Shown here in pieces: positions 61,933-64,000 of a stretch of DNA of 64,000 nt. Source of the stretch: Streptomyces dangxiongensis (GTDB lineage: Bacteria; Actinomycetota; Actinomycetes; Streptomycetales; Streptomycetaceae); assembly GCF_003675325.1 (NCBI RefSeq), contig NZ_CP033073.1:5022001-5086000 (forward strand), written 5' to 3'. Each line of letters opens with the position of its first letter. Positions within the stretch are counted from its first letter, which is position 1. A program made the position numbers and the translations under genes. The notes below the pieces were generated by a model that saw nothing but the letters and a program-made list of their open reading frames with translations, did not search any database and was not told where the DNA came from.

Positions 61933-63493
61933 GGGTGGCCTCCTTCTCGGTTCCGGTGGTCTGGGTGGGGACGGGGGTGGAGCCGGCGGGATCGGTCCCG
62001 GTGGCCGGGGCGGAGACGGCGAGCGCCATGACGGCGTCCTGGGTGGCCTCGCCGGCGGCGAGTTCACCGGTGATCCGGCCCTGGGCCATGACCAGCACCC
62101 GGTCGCTCATGCCGAGCACCTCCGGCAGATCACTGGAGATCATCAGGACGGCGGCCCCGGCGGCCGTCAGTTCGTTGATGAGCTGGTAGATCTCGACCTT
62201 CGCGCCGACGTCGATACCGCGCGTCGGCTCGTCGAGGATCAGCACCCGGGTGTCGGCCAGCAGCCACTTGCCGATGACGACCTTCTGCTGGTTGCCGCCG
62301 GACAGGGTCCGCACCCGCTGCCCCAGTCCGGCCATCCGCACGCCCAGTTGCCCCGCGATCCGCCCGGCCGCCGCGTGCTGCGCCTTGCGGTCGACCAGCC
62401 CGGCCCGCGTCGCGGAGCGCAGGGTCACCAAACCGAGGTTCTCCTCGACGGAGGCGTCCAGCACCAGCCCCTGGCCCTTGCGGTCCTCCGGCACGAGTCC
62501 GATCCCGGCCGCCATCGCCGCGTTCACGTCGTGCCGCCTGAGCCGCCCGCCCGACACCCGCACCACTCCGTGGTCGTACGGATCGGCGCCGAACACGGCC
62601 CGCACGACCTCCGTCCGCCCGGCGCCCACGAGCCCCGCGACGCCGACGACCTCGCCGGCGTGCACCTCGAAACTCACGTCGTGGAAGACCCCGTCACGGG
62701 TGAGCCCCTCCACGGACAGCAACGGGGCGCCCCGCTCGGGCCGTTCCCGCGGATACTGCTGCTCGATGGACCGCCCCACCATCAGCCGTACGAGTTCGTC
62801 CTCGGCCGTGGAGGCGGGCACCTGCCCGACGCTCCTGCCGTCCCGGATGACGGTGACCCGGTCACCCAGGGCGGCGATCTCCTCCAGGTGGTGGGTGATG
62901 AACACGATGCCGACGCCGTCCGCGCGCAGTGAGCGCACGATGGCGAACAGCTTCTCCACCTCCTCGGAGGTGAGCACGGCGGTCGGCTCGTCCATGACGA
63001 GCACGCGCGCGTCGACGCTGAGCGCCTTGGCGATCTCGACCATCTGGAGCCGCGCGATACCGAGGTCCCGCACGCGGGCGCGGGGCGAGACGTCGACGCC
63101 CACCCGCTCCAGCAGCTCGCCGGCCCGGGCCTCCATCCGCTTGCGGTCGATCATCCCGAAGCGGCGCGGCTGCCGCCCCAGGAAGATGTTCTCGGCCACG
63201 GTGAGATCCGGGACCAGGTTGAACTCCTGGTAGATGGTGGCGATCCCGAGCCGCTCGGCGTCCTGGGCGCCCTGGATGCGCACCTCCCGGCCGCCGACGT
63301 GGATCCGCCCCGCGTCGGGCGTGTAGGCGCCGGAGAGCATCTTGATGAGCGTGCTCTTGCCGGCGCCGTTCTCACCGAGCAGCACATGGACCTCGCCCCG
63401 GCGCAGGTCGAAGTCGACGCCGTCGAGCGCCACCACGCCGGGGAAGGTCTTGCGTATGCCCTCGATGCGCAGCAACTCGTCCGGGTTGCTCAC
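61922..63493 (-). CDS. rbsA: Ribose ABC transporter, ATP-binding protein
   Basis: The GTG at 63493 after AAAGGAG gives 523 residues with two ABC domains, as in RbsA/MglA. The first has GENGAGKSTLIKML near residue 38, YQEFNLVPDLTVAENIFLG, and VLVMDEPTAVL. The second has the degenerate Walker A GLVGAGRTEVVRA and the signature LSGGNQQKV. It powers the RbsC-RbsB fusion protein. Its start overlaps the end of the LacI regulator gene by four bases, so the regulator is the first gene of the operon. Confidence 0.92.
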   Translation of the reverse strand: MSNPDELLRIEGIRKTFPGVVALDGVDFDLRRGEVHVLLGENGAGKSTLIKMLSGAYTPDAGRIHVGGREVRIQGAQDAERLGIATIYQEFNLVPDLTVAENIFLGRQPRRFGMIDRKRMEARAGELLERVGVDVSPRARVRDLGIARLQMVEIAKALSVDARVLVMDEPTAVLTSEEVEKLFAIVRSLRADGVGIVFITHHLEEIAALGDRVTVIRDGRSVGQVPASTAEDELVRLMVGRSIEQQYPRERPERGAPLLSVEGLTRDGVFHDVSFEVHAGEVVGVAGLVGAGRTEVVRAVFGADPYDHGVVRVSGGRLRRHDVNAAMAAGIGLVPEDRKGQGLVLDASVEENLGLVTLRSATRAGLVDRKAQHAAAGRIAGQLGVRMAGLGQRVRTLSGGNQQKVVIGKWLLADTRVLILDEPTRGIDVGAKVEIYQLINELTAAGAAVLMISSDLPEVLGMSDRVLVMAQGRITGELAAGEATQDAVMALAVSAPATGTDPAGSTPVPTQTTGTEKEATRGH

Positions 63494-64000
63494 GACGTGC
63501 TCCTTTGCACTGGGGAGGGGGACTGGGGCTGGGCCGGCGCACCGCACGAGCGGCGCACGACGAGCCGGGCGGGCAGGGTGACGGACCGGGGGGCGCGCCC
63601 CTCGATCCGGTCGGCCAGCGCGCGTACGGCGGCGCGCCCCAGCTCGCCGGTCGGCTGGGCGATCGCGGTCACCGGCGGGTCGGTGTGCACGAACCACGGG
63701 ATGTCGTCGAACGCGGCCAGCGCGATGTCGTCCGGCACGCGCAGCCCGCGCGCGCGTACGGCGTCCAGCGCGCCGAGCGCCATCAGGTTGTCGGCCGCGA
63801 AGACGACCTCCGGCGGCCGGGGAAGATCCAGGAACCCCTCGGTCACGCGCCGCCCGCTCTCCGCCTGGAAGTCGCCCTGGCCGATGTAGGCGTCCGGGAG
63901 CGGTATGCCGTACTCGGCGAGGGCCGCCCGGAAGGCCTCGACCCGCTCACTGCCGGTGGTGGTGGCCGCCGGTCCCGCGATGATCGCGAGCCGGCGGTGC
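63490..64000 (-). CDS. LacI-family ribose-operon regulator, C-terminal part (cut by window edge)
   Basis: The frame is open to base 64000. About 170 C-terminal residues are present. They match the LacI effector-binding core: HRRLAIIAGPAATTTGSERV near the cut end, VVFAADNLMALGALDAVRA, and LAAFDDIPWFVHTDPPVTAIAQPT. The N-terminal helix-turn-helix lies beyond the window. It is upstream of, and overlaps, rbsA, so it most likely controls the ribose operon. An internal GTG at 63846 is not the real start. Confidence 0.85.
   Translation of the reverse strand, partial: HRRLAIIAGPAATTTGSERVEAFRAALAEYGIPLPDAYIGQGDFQAESGRRVTEGFLDLPRPPEVVFAADNLMALGALDAVRARGLRVPDDIALAAFDDIPWFVHTDPPVTAIAQPTGELGRAAVRALADRIEGRAPRSVTLPARLVVRRSCGAPAQPQSPSPVQRSTS

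Overview
The window is GC-rich actinobacterial chromosome. The gene families point to Streptomyces: paired XRE/DUF5753 and DUF397 genes, a PucR regulator, GTG starts with strong purine-rich ribosome sites, and many 1-4 base stop/start overlaps. No rRNA, tRNA, CRISPR array, transposase or integrase was seen.

Region by region. (1) 1-8775 looks like core metabolism: an acyl-CoA dehydrogenase end, TesB thioesterase, a His/Asn/Asp-rich secreted peptide, a phosphatase-like protein, and a PucR regulator divergent from a symporter-agmatinase-ThDP enzyme operon. (2) 8766-21324 is a defence island: RloA/RloB, HsdM, HsdS, a WhiJ-like regulatory module, HsdR and a YgjP-type metallopeptidase. It is bounded by a 342-bp direct repeat of the 3' end of the ThDP enzyme gene, so it was probably inserted there. 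(3) 21840-28331 holds a VanZ-like protein, two paralogous secreted beta-lactamase-fold proteins, a phytase-like secreted protein, a LuxR-type regulator and a 50-residue exported peptide. (4) 28497-41352 is one tightly coupled run of 13 genes built around a LysW-type amino-group carrier protein. LysX, a LysZ-LysK fusion, LysY, a split transketolase and a DegT aminotransferase form the core. A PLP-lysine-less DegT relative, an ATP-grasp ligase, an amidohydrolase, an MFS exporter, an SDR and an ABM protein accompany them. This is best read as a natural-product cluster for a carrier-bound diamino-polyol amino acid. (5) 41413-53332 holds a fused ABC exporter with two frameshifts, secreted proteins including an S37 peptidase and a Tat-exported GH3 glycosidase, a divergent AroA paralogue, a TIM-barrel isomerase, a DHFR-like reductase and a LacI regulator. 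(6) 53581-56716 is a LacI-controlled sugar-catabolic operon. (7) 56891-58605 is a second copy of the WhiJ-like four-gene module. (8) 58610-64000 is a ribose operon on the minus strand: LacI regulator, RbsA, a fused RbsC-RbsB, RbsK, RbsD.

How it works together. The island combines type I restriction with an AbiL-like RloA/RloB pair and may be tuned by the embedded regulator. The carrier-protein cluster probably activates an amino acid on LysW, reduces it, extends it by two carbons with transketolase, transaminates it, releases it with the LysK domain, then tailors and exports it. The two WhiJ-like modules share operator-like inverted repeats, so they may cross-talk. All functional calls rest on reading motifs and gene order. 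No database search was run.
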